From: Flabesymbios commensalis
Lineage: Eukaryota; Annelida; Polychaeta; Terebellida; Flabelligeridae
Direction: 5' to 3'
DNA: 64,000 bases
Assembly: GCA_964017125.1 (NCBI GenBank)
Contig: OZ024912.1
Span: 76,926,154-76,990,153, forward strand
The notes under the pieces are model-generated. The model was not told the DNA's origin. It did not search any database and saw nothing but the letters and a program-made list of their open reading frames with translations. Below, in pieces: positions 1 through 11,639 of the stretch. The position numbers were made by a program, and so were the translations under genes. Within the stretch, counting starts at the first letter, position 1, and the number at the start of each line of letters is the position of its first letter.

Positions 1-37
1 AACTGCCACCTTAACTAAACGAAGTCAGGATCCTACA

Positions 38-236
38 TACTGATCATTGTCATACGGCAGTAATACTCACCAGCTTACGGCCATACTTGATGGTATACTG
101 ATCATTGTCATACGGCAGTAATACTTACCAGCTTACGGCTATACTTGATGGTATACTGATCATTGTCATACGGCAGTAATACTCACCAGCTTACGGCCAT
201 ACTTGATGGTATACTGATCATTGTCATACGGCAGTA
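38..236. repeat. 58-bp tandem repeat, about 3.4 copies
   Basis: Units begin at 38, 96, 154 and 212 with TACTGATCATTGTCATACGG and are nearly identical, differing at only a few positions. The last unit is partial. The array is short and has no coding content. Confidence 0.95.
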
Positions 237-244
237 TTGATTGT

Positions 245-440
245 TTTCAGTATGAGTAATTACATTGCCTACTTTGGTTGCCCTCTGTAGATATATTGAC
301 TACATTGGTTGCTTTCTGTTGCGTTATTGACTAGCTTGGTTGCTCTCGATAGCTCTATTATCCGTCTTTCTCAGTAGTTTCATTGCCTACCTTGGTTGTT
401 GTGATAGTCGTGATAGTTATATTGCCTACCTTGGTTGCTC
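245..440. repeat. Degenerate short repeat
   Basis: Variants of ATTGCCTACCTTGGTTG recur at irregular spacing of about 40-60 bp. This looks like an old, decayed minisatellite next to the 58-bp array. Confidence 0.6.
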
Positions 441-1335
441 TAAGGAGTTCTGAATCATTTGTTGGAATAGATCCCGAGAATCGATTCAATACACCACCAT
501 ATGCTTCCGTAGACGACTGTCTGATTGACGATAACTTCTCTGCAATGTATATATGAAGTGTAACTAACTCTTTAAGAGCTATTAAATACGATTTTGATAT
601 CCTATTTTATTAGCAGGTTAAGTCACGGTTATTGCAAATGAGATAAGTGTTTAAACATCAAAACCCGCAATACTTGGCCTAATTAAACAAATATGGTTAG
701 TTTCGCCAACTTTAAATGGACTGCATTTGAGGACATGTTAATTTTGAAAATGAATTTATTCTAGGTATATAGCCTACTGATCTTAACTAACAATATAAAG
801 CAAATAAATCATTGAAAAAGTCAAAAGCACTAAAAAGACTACACCAGTTGTATTTCCACGTCGTATACTCTCATGTGAACATGACTGTGTGCAATATAAA
901 ACACTTTATACCACAAATACCCACCCTCTCAGACATTGGAATCTATGATACTTCAAAAGACACCGACGTTAATTGGTGTGTGAAAGTGAGGTACTGAGAT
1001 TACCCAGCAGCACTAATTATCTGTCCAACGCTGGGCCGACGACATCAACATGTGGCACAATGCTGTGCTAACATTCAACTATCCTTTATGAGTAAAAATA
1101 ATGTGTTTGGGTCATCTCTGAATTCTTAGAAATGTTGATAAAAAATGTTCTTGTGGGCTAACGGATTGGGCCTAAAGATGCATCTGATAACCAATAACGG
1201 TTTTTTGTGCCATAATTCATAGTAATAATAGTTTGTTTTGTAGATATTAGGCCTATATAGATTTAATATAAACGCAGTGGCTATTGACTGGACAGTGTTG
1301 TCAATCATGCAGTAGAAGAAATAGTTAACCATCAC
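441..1335. other. No gene seen
   Basis: AT-rich DNA with only short chance reading frames. A small GC-rich patch at about 1020-1080 carries the word CCAACGCTGGGCCGACG, which resembles the motif of the LINE 3' UTR repeat and of the 13.1-13.7 kb array. Confidence 0.6.
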
Positions 1336-1339
1336 AGCA

Positions 1340-1411
1340 CGGGGATCGACGTTAGACGTCGCAATTTGATGTATGTAGACGTCTGATTCTGACGTCTAAA
1401 GTCAATCCCGG
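1340..1411. repeat. Hairpin with ~20-bp arms
   Basis: The left arm CGGGGATCGACGTTAGACGTC is nearly complementary to the right arm GACGTCTAAAGTCAATCCCGG, with about 30 bp between them. It could be a very small foldback or MITE remnant. No target duplication was identified. Confidence 0.6.
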
Positions 1412-1479
1412 TAACGTAAAAAATAAAATATTTGTAATGGCATATTTATGCATAGACAAGGTCCCCAGGGGTTATCGAA

Positions 1480-1800
1480 GTATGATAGGGCCTACCCTAG
1501 GCTTGACCTTAAGGTTGGTATAAGAATAAATAGGTCGAAACCCAAGCCAAGTAGGCCTACACATGGTGACATGGGTAGATGTTGGGTTTCATAGGGGACT
1601 TATCCCAAGGTCATGGTAAAGGCATCTCAAGATCACACCAAGGTCAAATCAGATCAAAATAGTTTAAAATGGTCGGAACCCAACCCAAGTCCACATGGTG
1701 ACATCGGTCGGTGTTTGGTTCAATAGGGGAGTTATACCAAGGCAATTGTCAGATCATCTCGAGGTCACAGCAAGGTCGGATCAGCTTAAAACGGTTGAAA
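1480..1800. repeat. Two degenerate ~130-bp units
   Basis: Two diverged units each contain ACATGGTGACAT, an AGGGGA(G/C)TTAT word and several AAGGTCA words. A more diverged relative appears at about 12150-12310. Confidence 0.55.
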
Positions 1801-1869
1801 ACAGCTTTTTTTTGTTTTTGCTAACCTTATGTTCACTTAAAATGTATATGATATGGCTTGAAACATTAA

Positions 1870-2000
1870 TAGGCTGCATATATGCAAAAAAACCACTTTA
1901 CCTTGAAAAAATGGCTACAAAATGTTTCTCAACGGTTTATTGCAGTATAAGGTGTGCTTAATAACATATCAAAAGTTTACCAAAATCTGACCATGCAAAA
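1870..2000 (-). repeat. Dispersed repeat, inverted partner of 11866-11980
   Basis: This stretch is the near-perfect reverse complement of 11866-11980. Shared words include CAACGGTTTATTG, AAGGTGTGCTTA and AAAGTTTACCAAAATCTGAC. The two copies lie about 10 kb apart, on either side of the large HINE-like element. Confidence 0.75.
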
Positions 2001-2620
2001 AGTATTAATTTTAAGTTGGCGAGAATATGTCCATCGTGATAGCTAACTCAATTCAAGCTACATTAGCATGATTAGCCAAGCCATCTTAACTTGATAATAT
2101 AAGTTTGTGTAGCTGAAAAAGACCGGTGGTAATTAGTAAGATTTAGTTCACGAAGCTTAATATAATCAAGCTGAGGCGCCTTAATTATTTGTATGTATGA
2201 TAAGTTATAAATAGAAGCTACAGTAACTTAAATACATTTAGCGCATCAAATGTGTTTCTCCCTGCTATATTAACTCATTTTTATTATTCCACATTGGCCG
2301 CCACATAAACTCGATGTATTTAAGCTGTGTTGATTGTAAAAGGCAAATTAACCTGCCTCATTTTGGTCAGTTTACTTCAACGTGTTTTATTCGCTCCAAA
2401 AAATACTTGACCAGGAAGAGTTATTGTGGCCTAATAATTTAGAGAACTGTGGCCCTAAATTAGCGATCAACTCGGCTCGTGTGAAATGTGTTGTTGCGCA
2501 CGGCATTTTTGAGCCAAGCTATCATGATTAAAATAATATATAGTAGTCGAAGAGGATTAGTTAACTCAGTTTGAATAAATTGCCCCAAGTGGATGAACTA
2601 AATTAAACAAGACTACATAA
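2001..2620. other. No gene seen
   Basis: AT-rich sequence without long frames, clear repeats or RNA genes. Confidence 0.6.
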
Positions 2621-2809
2621 GTCCAGGAGCTCCCGCTCCGAATTAGAATTTGATTTAAGCAATTTTGTATAGGGTTATTAATGTAGTCCTAGTCTAGGTC
2701 AAAAATCAAGACGCAAGACAACTAGGTCTAAGAAGCCCAGTCTAAGAGTAAGATAAGAACTAGACAGTCTGTCAGAGATTGCAAACCTCCATTGAAATTA
2801 ATGATCCTA

Positions 2810-3681
2810 ATCAGTATCCCAGAAATGGTCTACCTATCTGGCATGGTTTACCCGATATCAGGCCAATCGAGTTAACTAATAGCTGATTTACGGTCATTTT
2901 GAATTCGATATAAATTAGTTAAAAACTTAGGGTGCATCCTCCCCCGAAACCTCAAATTTTGTTTTATAGTAATGGACTAACATCTAACACAGTTTGCAAA
3001 ATATTGGGCATGTGAAAGTAAATAATGGCCGATAGGGGGCCATTTTAAATTTGAACGAGTCAGAATTTTTCAAGATGCATCCTCAGCTGAAATCTCACAT
3101 TTCATTCTATAGTAATCGTCTAGCTATCTAGCACGGTTTACCAAATATCGGCCATGTGAAAGTGAATAATGGCCTAAAGGCAGCCATTTTGAATTTGATC
3201 AAGTCAAAATTTTCCAAGATGCATCCTCAGCTGAAATCTCACATTTCATTCTATAGTAATGGTCTAGCCATCTAGCACGGTTTACCAAATATCGCCCTTG
3301 TGAAAGTGAATAATGGCCGATAGGAGGCCATTTTGAATTTGATCAAGTCAAAATTTTTCAAGATGCATCCTCTCCTGAAATCTCACATTTTGTTTTATAG
3401 TAATGGTCTAGCCATCTAGTACGGTTACTAAAAACCGGCTATGTGAAAGTGAATAATGGCCGATAGGCGGCCATTTTGAATTTGATCGAGTCAATTTTTT
3501 TCAAGATGCATCCTCTCTTGTAATCTCACATTTTGTTTTATAGTAATGGTCCAGCTATCTAACACGGTTTACCAAATATCAGCAATGTGAAAGTAAATAG
3601 TGGCCGATAGGCGGACATTTTGAATTCGATTGAGTCGAAAGTTTTTAAAAGGCATCCTCTCTCGAAACGTCACATTTTGTT
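2810..3681. repeat. ~143-bp core tandem repeats (left part)
   Basis: The word CAAGATGCATCCTC recurs at 3071, 3215, 3359 and 3502, giving a 143-144 bp period. Each unit also has TAGTAATGGTCTAG, a CACGGTTTACCAAATA word and GGCCATTTTGAATTTGAT. Copies are 80-90% alike by eye. The array stops at the composite insertion and resumes at 8696. Confidence 0.9.
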
Positions 3682-3685
3682 TTAT

Positions 3686-4176
3686 GGTCTCACCACCCTA
3701 AATAAGCCGAAATCCAGGGAGGTGTATACTAATGATGGAATCATCACACAAAATATTTTTAATGCGGCTGTTCCAACCTCTATTGAAAAAAAAAAAAATA
3801 CAAAGAAGTAATAATTTTGTGAATATTTAATAAGCCCACGTTATCTTCTTTGTCAAGGATATCAGATATAACTGTTTCATGATAACCTCGCAGGGATACA
3901 GTGGGTTAAAATGATGTGTGTCTGTTCTGTGAAAGAGAGCACGGATTATAGCCCAATTTTAACAGTATTGACTTTTTTACACTCTAGGGGGCGTAGCTCA
4001 AAATCTGTCTGGTAACCATACCCATAGCGGACCTGTTTTCGAACAAGGACATCTCAAGCTTTATCCTGATATGTCACACTAAATATCTAATAGGGTGAAA
4101 AATGGTGAAATCGGCCTGCGGAATTGAGGCAGTTTACATGTGTTTCAATGGGACTGGCATTTGGGGTGGTGAGACC
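3686..4176 (+). mobile_element. E element, copy 1 (491 bp, TIR)
   Basis: 13-bp perfect terminal inverted repeat GGTCTCACCACCC. There is no transposase. This copy carries a slightly longer A-run near 3787 than the others. Confidence 0.85.
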
Positions 4177-5998
4177 ATCAATAGACACAAGGGGTTTGCA
4201 TGTTCTGGTCCTTTCTTGACATATTCCAGCTGCTTGATAAAAAATCTGCAGCTTGATATCTATATTTTATTGAGTTTTACTATCGCTGTAACAATCTAAG
4301 TGTAATAGTTTTGATTAGAAAGTATATAATTGGTGAATAAATGTGATAACCATGTCTAGAAAAGACCAGAAGAGGCCGTGTTTTGGTGATATAAGTCATA
4401 GATGGAATGCCTGGTTGGTAGTTTGATTGTCATATGGGCCCAAATGAAAATAAAAAATAGTGAATTTAAGTATGGATGCTACTAATAGCAGTCCATTCTA
4501 ATAAGTGTGGCATATTTCAACAACAATTTTCGAAATACAAGGTAACCATGACGACTTTGTGTGACGAAATAGAGGCGGGAATAGCCACTTCATTTAACTG
4601 TTTTATTCAATGCGACTTTCAAGGAAACCAGGCCGATTTTCATGATATCAATAATTATTCAAAGGGCTCCGAGGGCAACAGTTTTCAATATATTTGCCTA
4701 ATTAAAAAACTATATTGTTCAGAACACCTTCAAGCATCATACCAGGCCGAAATAAAATAATCAAAGAAAATTATATCTCTACATCAGTAGACACAAGGGG
4801 TTTGCATGTTCTGGTCCTTTCTTGACATATTCCAGCTGCTTGATAAAAAATCTGCAGCTTGATATCTATATTTTATTGAGTTTTACTATCGCTGTAACAA
4901 TCTAAGTGTAATAGTTTTGATTAGAAAGTATATAATTGGTGAATAAATGTGATAACCATGTCTAGAAAAGACCAGAAGAGGCCGTGTTTTGGTGATATAA
5001 GTCATAGATGGAATGCCTGGTTGGTAGTTTGATTGTCATATGGGCCCAAATGAAAATAAAAAATAGTGAATTTAAGTATGGATGCTACTAATAGCAGTCC
5101 ATTCTAATAAGTGTGGCATATTTCAACAACAATTTTCGAAATACAAGGTAACCATGACGACTTTGTGTGACGAAATAGAGGCGGGAATAGCCACTTCATT
5201 TAACTGTTTTATTCAATGCGACTTTCAAGGAAACCAGGCCGATTTTCATGATATCAATAATTATTCAAAGGGCTCCGAGGGCAACAGTTTTCAATATATT
5301 TGCCTAATTCAAAAACTATATTGTTCAGAACACCTTCAAGCATCATACCAGGCCGAAATAAAATAATCAAAGAAAATTATATCTCTACATATGTAGACAC
5401 AAGGGGTTTGCATGTTCTGGTCCTTTCTTGACATATTCCAGCTGCTTGATAAAAAATCTGCAGCTTGATATCTATATTTTATTGAGTTTTACTATCGCTG
5501 TAACAATCTAAGTGTAATAGTTTTGATTAGAAAGTATATAATTGGTGAATAAATGTGATAACCATGTCTAGAAAAGACCAGAAGAGGCCGTGTTTTGGTG
5601 ATATAAGTCATAGATGGAATGCCTGGTTGGTAGTTTGATTGTCATATGGGCCCAAATGAAAATAAAAAATAGTGAATTTAAGTATGGATGCTACTAATAG
5701 CAGTCCATTCTAATAAGTGTGGCATATTTCAACAACAATTTTCGAAATACAAGGTAACCATGACGACTTTGTGTGACGAAATAGAGGCGGGAATAGCCAC
5801 TTCATTTAACTGTTTTATTCAATGCGACTTTCAAGGAAACCAGGCCGATTTTCATGATATCAATAATTATTCAAAGGGCTCCGAGGGCAACAGTTTTCAA
5901 TATATTTGCCTAATTCAAAAACTATATTGTTCAGAACACCTTCAAGCATCATACCAGGCCGAAATAAAATAATCAAAGAAAATTATATCTCTACATAT
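4177..5998 (+). repeat. Three tandem B modules
   Basis: Units of about 606 bp begin at about 4177, 4785 and 5391 with (A/G)TAGACACAAGGGG and end ATATCTCTACAT. They are almost identical. Each contains an open 94-codon frame (4476-4760, 5082-5366, 5688-5972) that matches no family I recognise. Its conservation only mirrors the conservation of the whole repeat, so I do not call a gene. Confidence 0.85.
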
Positions 5999-6489
5999 GG
6001 TCTCACCACCCTAAATAAGCCGAAATCCAGGGAGGTGTATACTAATGATGGAATCATCACACAAAATATTTTTAATGCGGCTGTTCCAACCTCTATTGAA
6101 ACAAAATAAAATACAAAGAAGTAATAATTTTGTGAATATTTAATAAGCCCACGTTATCTTCTTTGTCAAGGATATCAGATATAACTGTTTCATGATAACC
6201 TCGCAGGGATACAGTGGGTTAAAATGATGTGTGTCTGTTCTGTGAAAGAGAGCACGGATTATAGCCCAATTTTAACAGTATTGACTTTTTTACACTCTAG
6301 GGGGCGTAGCTCAAAATCTGTCTTGTAACCATACCCATAGCGGGCCTGTTTTCGAACAAGGACATCTCAAGCTTTATCCTGATATGTCACACTAAATATC
6401 TAATAGGGTGAAAAATGGTGAAATCGGCCTGCGGAATTGAGGCAGTTTACATCTCTTTCAATGGGACTGGCATTTGGGGTGGTGAGACC
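5999..6489 (+). mobile_element. E element, copy 2 (491 bp)
   Basis: Same length and inverted tips as copy 1. It is preceded by TACATAT from the B module and followed by ATCAGTAGACAC, the start of the next B. Confidence 0.85.
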
Positions 6490-7103
6490 ATCAGTAGACA
6501 CAATGGGTTTGCATGTTCTGGTCCTTTCTTGACATATTCCAGCTGCTTGATAAAAAATCTGCAGCTTGATATCTATATTTTATTGAGTTTTACTATCGCT
6601 GTAACAATCTAAGTGTAATAGTTTTGATTAGAAAGCATATAATTGGTGAATAAATGTGATAACCATGTCTAGAAAAGACCAGAAGAGGCCGTGTTTTGGT
6701 GATATAAGTCATAGATGGAATGCCTGGTTGGTAGTTTGATTGTCATATGGGCCCAAATGAAAATAAAAAATAGTGAATTTAAGTATGGATGCTACTAATA
6801 GCAGTCCATTCTAATAAGTGTGGCATATTTCAACAACAATTTTCGAAATACGAGGTAACCATGACGACTTTGTGTGACGAAATAGAAGCGGGAATAGCCA
6901 CTTCATTTAACTGTTTTATTCAATGCGACTTTCAAGGAAACCAGGCCGATTTTCATGATATCAATAATTATTCAAAGGGCTCCGAGGGCAACAGTTTTCA
7001 ATATATTTGCCTAATTCAAAAACTATATTGTTCAGAACACCTTCAAGCATCATACCAGGCCGAAATAAAATAATCAAAGAAAATTATATCTCTACATATA
7101 TAT
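6490..7103 (+). repeat. B module, copy 4
   Basis: A single B unit between E copies 2 and 3. It ends in a slightly longer TACATATAT, and the same 94-codon frame is present at 6789-7073. Confidence 0.85.
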
Positions 7104-7594
7104 GGTCTCACCACCCTAAATAAGCCGAAATCCAGGGAGGTGTATACTAATGATGGAATCATCACACAAAATATTTTTAATGCGGCTGTTCCAACCTCTA
7201 TTGAAACAAAATAAAATACAAAGAAGTAATAATTTTGTGAATATTTAATAAGCCCACGTTATCTTCTTTGTCAAGGATATCAGATATAACTGTTTCATGA
7301 TAACCTCGCAGGGATACAGTGGGTTAAAATGATGTGTGTCTGTTCTGTGAAAGAGAGCACGGATTATAGCCCAATTTTAACAGTATTGACTTTTTTACAC
7401 TCTAGGGGGCGTAGCTCAAAATCTGTCTGGTAACCATACCCATAGCGGGCCTGTTTTCGAACAAGGACATCTCAAGCTTTATCCTGATATGTCACACTAA
7501 ATATCTAATAGGGTGAAAAATGGTGAAATCGGCCTGCGGAATTGAGGCAGTTTACATGTGTTTCAATGGGACTGGCATTTGGGGTGGTGAGACC
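7104..7594 (+). mobile_element. E element, copy 3 (491 bp)
   Basis: Same inverted tips and length as the other E copies. The E-to-E spacing here is 1105 bp upstream and 1101 bp downstream. Confidence 0.85.
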
Positions 7595-8204
7595 ATCAGT
7601 AGACACAAGGGGTTTGCATGTTCTGGTCCTTTCTTGACATATTCCAGCTGCTTGATAAAAAATCTGCAGCTTGATATCTATATTTTATTGAGTTTTACTA
7701 TCGCTGTAACAATCTAAGTGTAATAGTTTTGATTAGAAAGTATATAATTGGTGAATAAATGTGATAACCATGTCTAGAAAAGACCAGAAGAGGCCGTGTT
7801 TTGGTGATATAAGTCATAGATGGAATGCCTGGTTGGTAGTTTGATTGTCATATGGGCCCAAATGAAAATAAAAAATAGTGAATTTAAGTATGGATGCTAC
7901 TAATAGCAGTCCATTCTAATAAGTGTGGCATATTTCAACAACAATTTTCGAAATACAAGGTAACCATGACGACTTTGTGTGACGAAATAGAGGCGGGAAT
8001 AGCCACTTCATTTAACTGTTTTATTCAATGCGACTTTCAAGGAAACCAGGCCGATTTTCATGATATCAATAATTATTCAAAGGGCTCCGAGGGCAACAGT
8101 TTTCAATATATTTGCCTAATTCAAAAACTATATTGTTCAGAACACCTTCAAGCATCATACCAGGCCGAAATAAAATAATCAAAGAAAATTATATCTCTAC
8201 ATAT
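7595..8204 (+). repeat. B module, copy 5
   Basis: A single B unit between E copies 3 and 4, nearly identical to the others, with the 94-codon frame at 7894-8178. Confidence 0.85.
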
Positions 8205-8695
8205 GGTCTCACCACCCTAAATAAGCCGAAATCCAGGGAGGTGTATACTAATGATGGAATCATCACACAAAATATTTTTAATGCGGCTGTTCCAACCTCT
8301 ATTGAAACAAAATAAAATACAAAGAAGTAATAATTTTGTGAATATTTAATAAGCCCACGTTATCTTCTTTGTCAAGGATATCAGATATAACTGTTTCATG
8401 ATAACCTCGCAGGGATACAGTGGGTTAAAATGATGTGTGTCTGTTCTGTGAAAGAGAGCACGGATTATAGCCCAATTTTAACAGTATTGACTTTTTTACA
8501 CTCTAGGGGGCGTAGCTCAAAATCTGTCTGGTAACCATACCCATAGCGGGCCTGTTTTCGAACAAGGACATCTCAAGCTTTATCCTGATATGTCACACTA
8601 AATATCTAATAGGGTGAAAAATGGTGAAATTGGCCTGCGGAATTGAGGCAGTTTACATGTGTTTCAATGGGACTGGCATTTGGGGTGGTGAGACC
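8205..8695 (+). mobile_element. E element, copy 4 (491 bp)
   Basis: The last E copy. Its right tip GGTGGTGAGACC abuts TTATAGTAATGG of the 143-bp core repeat and so defines the outer right boundary of the composite. Confidence 0.85.
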
Positions 8696-9640
8696 TTATA
8701 GTAATGGTCTAGCTATCTAGCACGGTTTACCTGATATCAGGCCTATCGAGGTAAATAATGCTGATTGTCGGCCATTTTGAATTCGTAAGTTAAAAATTTT
8801 CAGGGTGCATCCTCCCCCGAAAACTCACACTTTGTTTTATAGTAATCAGGTAATGGTCTAGCCATCTAGCACGGTTTACCAAATATCAGCCATGTGAAAA
8901 TGAATAATGGCCGAAAAGGCGGCCATTTTAAATTTGATCAAGTCAATTTTTTTCAAGATGCATCCTCATCTGAAATCTCACATTTCGTTTTACAGTAATG
9001 GTCTAGCCATCTAGCACGGTTGACCAAATAACGGCCATGTGAAAGTGAATAATGGCCGATAAGCGGCCATTTTGAATTTTATCGAGTCAAATTTTTCCAA
9101 GATGCATCCTCTCCTGAAATCACACATTTTGTTTTATAGTAATGGCCTAGCCATCTAGCACGGTATACCAAATAACGGCCATGTGAAAGTGAATAATGGC
9201 TGATTGGCGGTCATTTTGAACTTTGACAAAATGATTTTTGTCAAAATACATCCTCTCCTGAAGCCTTACAATTTGTTTTATAGTAATGGTGTAGATATAT
9301 TGAGCGGTTTTCATGATATTCCACAATATCAGGCCTGTCGAGGTGAATAATGGCTGATAGGCGGCCATTTTGAATTTTATCAACTTCAATTTTTTCAGGA
9401 TGCATCCTCTCCTGAAACCTTACAATTTATTTGATATTAATGGTGTAGCTATCTTGAGCGGTTTTCATGATATTCCGCAATATCAGGCCTGTCGAGGTGA
9501 ATAATGGCCGATAGGCAGCCATTTTTAATGTTATCGACTTGAAATTTTTTAAGATGCATCCTCTCCTGAAACCTCACAATTTGTTTTATAGTAATGGTGT
9601 AGCTATCTTGAGCGGTTTTCATGATATTCCGCAAAATCTT
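8696..9640. repeat. ~143-bp core tandem repeats (right part)
   Basis: Continuation of the 2810-3681 array. The later units (about 9240-9640) form a diverged subtype with TAGTAATGGTGTAG, GAGCGGTTTTCATGATATTCC and GGCCTGTCGAGGTGAATAATGG. Confidence 0.85.
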
Positions 9641-9644
9641 TCAG

Positions 9645-10176
9645 TCGGATTTACCGATGTTATAAATTAGGTCAAAGTGCTGGGTCAACTTCAAGGTCAA
9701 GGTCCAAAAACCTGAAAAGGCACAACTAGGGACCTTAGAGAACATGTATGTGCAATATGACTGTCATCCGCCCAGTACTTTTCGAGATCTGCTCCGGAAA
9801 CGAAGTGCGCGTCAAAACGTCTAAATAGGTCATAGTTCTGAACCAGAAGTAGGTCAAAGTTCAAATACCCCAAAAGGCACAACTAGACCCCCTAGGGGTG
9901 TTGTGTGTAAAATTTGAAGACAATCGGACAAGTACTTTCAGATATATGCTCCGGAAACGAATTGTTTACGGACGGCCCAACGGCCCAACGGCCCAACGCC
10001 GTCACATCATCATTTTCTCCTCTGCAACCTTGCGTATTGAATTCAGATTAAAAATATTTTAACCCGTCCATTAGCCACCTGGAAGTAACCCACATACCAA
10101 AAATTGTTATCCTAGCTTATTTTCTCACAAAGTTATAGGCAAAAGAAGAGGCCAAAAAAAACGGAGGTAGAATCCA
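9645..10176. repeat. Subterminal part of the HINE-like element
   Basis: Two diverged ~165-bp units (about 9670-9820 and 9835-9990) share AGGTCAAAGT, AAAAGGCACAACTAG and TGCTCCGGAAACGAA. They are followed by three copies of CGGCCCAA (9972-9998). No coding content. Confidence 0.65.
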
Positions 10177-10214
10177 TAGCTCCCTTCGCTCACCTACGGT
10201 GACGGCGGGAGCTA
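10177..10214 (+). repeat. GC-rich 3' stem-loop
   Basis: Outer arms AGCTCCC and GGGAGCT and inner arms TCACC and GGTGA form a two-step stem. Its 3' arm matches the inverse of the left tip at 2628-2636. Confidence 0.7.
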
Positions 10215-10215
10215 A

Positions 10216-10620
10216 TAAGGCCAACATAATAGTGTAAAGTTACTGTAGCTAAATAATATTCAGCTATGCACGAAAAACGTAAGCCTAATCATACCTAGCT
10301 AGCTAGCGAGCCGATAAAATTCAAGATACGCTAACCTTATTCACCTAAGGCAACAGTGCTGCCACAACTGAATTAAGCTACCGTGGCGAGCCAGGGTTTA
10401 CAGTGCACCGGCAATTTAGCTATTAAGTAATACGTACCTCTTTTTGGATAGCTTTAACACGAAAAATCTGTTCAGGGAGTATTATTTTCAATTAGAGATC
10501 AATAACAAGATCAAATGTTAAATGTTGGCATTTATAGGAAAATATCAATTTTGAAAATTATTTAGATACAATTGAAAAAAATGTCGCCCTTTGAAGTTTT
10601 TCCATTGCACTCTAGAGTAT
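10216..10620. other. No gene seen
   Basis: Plain AT-rich sequence with no repeat or frame worth calling. Confidence 0.6.
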
Positions 10621-10624
10621 ATTT

Positions 10625-10925
10625 TCGATTTTAAACGCCTTCCCATTGTCCTTTAATGACTCCCTGTTGCCTTTATCACTTCTCAATCGCCGTTTAACGT
10701 TTTTCAGTCATGTTTTGTCGCCTCTCTGTGACCCTTTTAACGCTTTTCAACGTCTCCCCGTCATCTTTCAAAACTTATATTTCTGTCACCCTTTGACTGC
10801 CACCTGTCGCCTTTTACCACCTCTCTGCCTTCTACTTACCGCCCCTGTGTCACCCTTTGAACCTCCCCATCGCCATTTACAGCCTCCTCGTCGCCTTTAA
10901 AGTATATTCATCGCCCTTTAACATC
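10625..10925. repeat. Degenerate pyrimidine-rich ~20-bp repeat
   Basis: Variants of (T/C)GTCGCCTTTAACNNCTCCCC recur about every 20 bp with strong pyrimidine bias on the plus strand. An 84-codon frame through it is a by-product of the bias. Confidence 0.65.
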
Positions 10926-10984
10926 ACACATGTGCAAAAAATAACACTATTTTAATTGAAAAGCAAGGAGTTATGTTTTATAGC

Positions 10985-11025
10985 TGCCTGCGTGCGGTTT
11001 CGAATCCCGCTTGGTGCAGGATTTT
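10985..11025 (+). repeat. Possible tRNA-derived SINE remnant (T-arm only)
   Basis: GCGGTTTCGAATCCCGC can form four of five T-stem pairs around a TTCGAAT loop and resembles a B box. No A box, anticodon arm or acceptor stem was found upstream, so it is not a tRNA gene. A chance match is possible. Confidence 0.3.
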
Positions 11026-11224
11026 CGGAGAAATAGCATGTTTCTCCCCTCTTAATATTGTGACATTGTTGTTGTGTTCAATGCGCCGAAATGGCTGCAG
11101 GCATGTATGCTTTCCGTGGTGTTGAGATGGCAGACGAATGAACAGGTCCAGTGACCAGAGTGTAAAAATGTAATGAAATACTTGATATCAGACTATAAAC
11201 CTGCAACTTTACATTTGTTTACCT

Positions 11225-11400
11225 TTGAGCCAATATATTTGCGTTATATTTTGTTTATATCATTTTTCGACCAAGTAAGGTATATACTAGTAATCAGTAA
11301 TAAATTAAAATATTTTGTGACCTTTGACCCCTTATATGTGCGTTATATTTTGATTACATGGCAATATAAGGTATATATTATTAATCAGTATTAAATTTCC
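11225..11400. repeat. Two diverged ~110-bp units
   Basis: TGCGTTATATTTTG, AAGGTATATA and AATCAGTA each occur twice in the same order, marking a local duplication in AT-rich DNA. Confidence 0.6.
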
Positions 11401-11639
11401 GACGATTTGAGAATACATATGACTATATAATAAAGATTTAATTGTTATATATGTTTGTGACTTTTGACTACATAGTGAGGTCAATCTGCCGTTTTTTTAT
11501 ATCCAGGCAGTATATAATCAAATTTCAAAGTCAAGCCTACTGGACTTTGACAGCTCTACTCAACCTGAGCTAGCTCCTGGAGTAATATAGTAGATAAGAA
11601 ATGATGTATAGAATGATTCTTATTATGTCCTTTAATATT

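Larger units (their letters stand above)
3686..8695. mobile_element. Composite array E-B-B-B-E-B-E-B-E with TTAT flanks
   Basis: Four 491-bp E elements, each starting GGTCTCACCACCC and ending with its inverse, alternate with ~610-bp B modules. The composite is flanked by TTAT at 3682-3685 and 8696-8699. Removing the insert and one TTAT leaves GTTTTATAGTAATGG, exactly the sequence seen in uninterrupted core repeats. The 5-kb block therefore behaves as one insertion that was probably amplified in place by unequal exchange. E and B copies differ at only a few positions, so amplification is recent. The transposase family is not identifiable; a 4-bp duplication fits several DNA transposon groups. 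Confidence 0.8.
2626..10214 (+). mobile_element. HINE/pearl-like non-autonomous Helentron element, interrupted
   Basis: The left tip carries AGCTCCCGC (2628-2636). The right tip is a stem-loop at 10177-10214 whose 3' arm GCGGGAGCT is the reverse complement of that left word. Between them lie ~143-bp core repeats (2810-3681 and 8696-9640). An asymmetric terminal inverted repeat, a central minisatellite of about 150 bp and a GC-rich 3' stem-loop are the described hallmarks of HINEs and of the pearl elements of marine invertebrates. The core is split by a 5-kb composite insertion (3686-8695). No Rep/helicase gene is present, so the element would be non-autonomous. Joining the two tips into one element is my inference. 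Separate insertions with similar tips are possible. Confidence 0.55.

Noticed and set aside
4102-4299. 65-codon frame across the E-B junction
   Set aside because: It spans two different repeat modules and is absent where B follows B, so it is a junction artefact.
4476-4760. 94-codon frame repeated in all five B modules
   Set aside because: Its conservation is no higher than that of the surrounding non-coding B sequence, it resembles no family known to me, and no codon-position bias is evident by eye.
3620-8700. CRISPR-like array
   Set aside because: Repeats are hundreds of bases long, without short unique spacers, in a eukaryotic context.
10985-11025. tRNA gene
   Set aside because: Only a T-arm-like word is present; no A box, anticodon arm or acceptor stem can be drawn.
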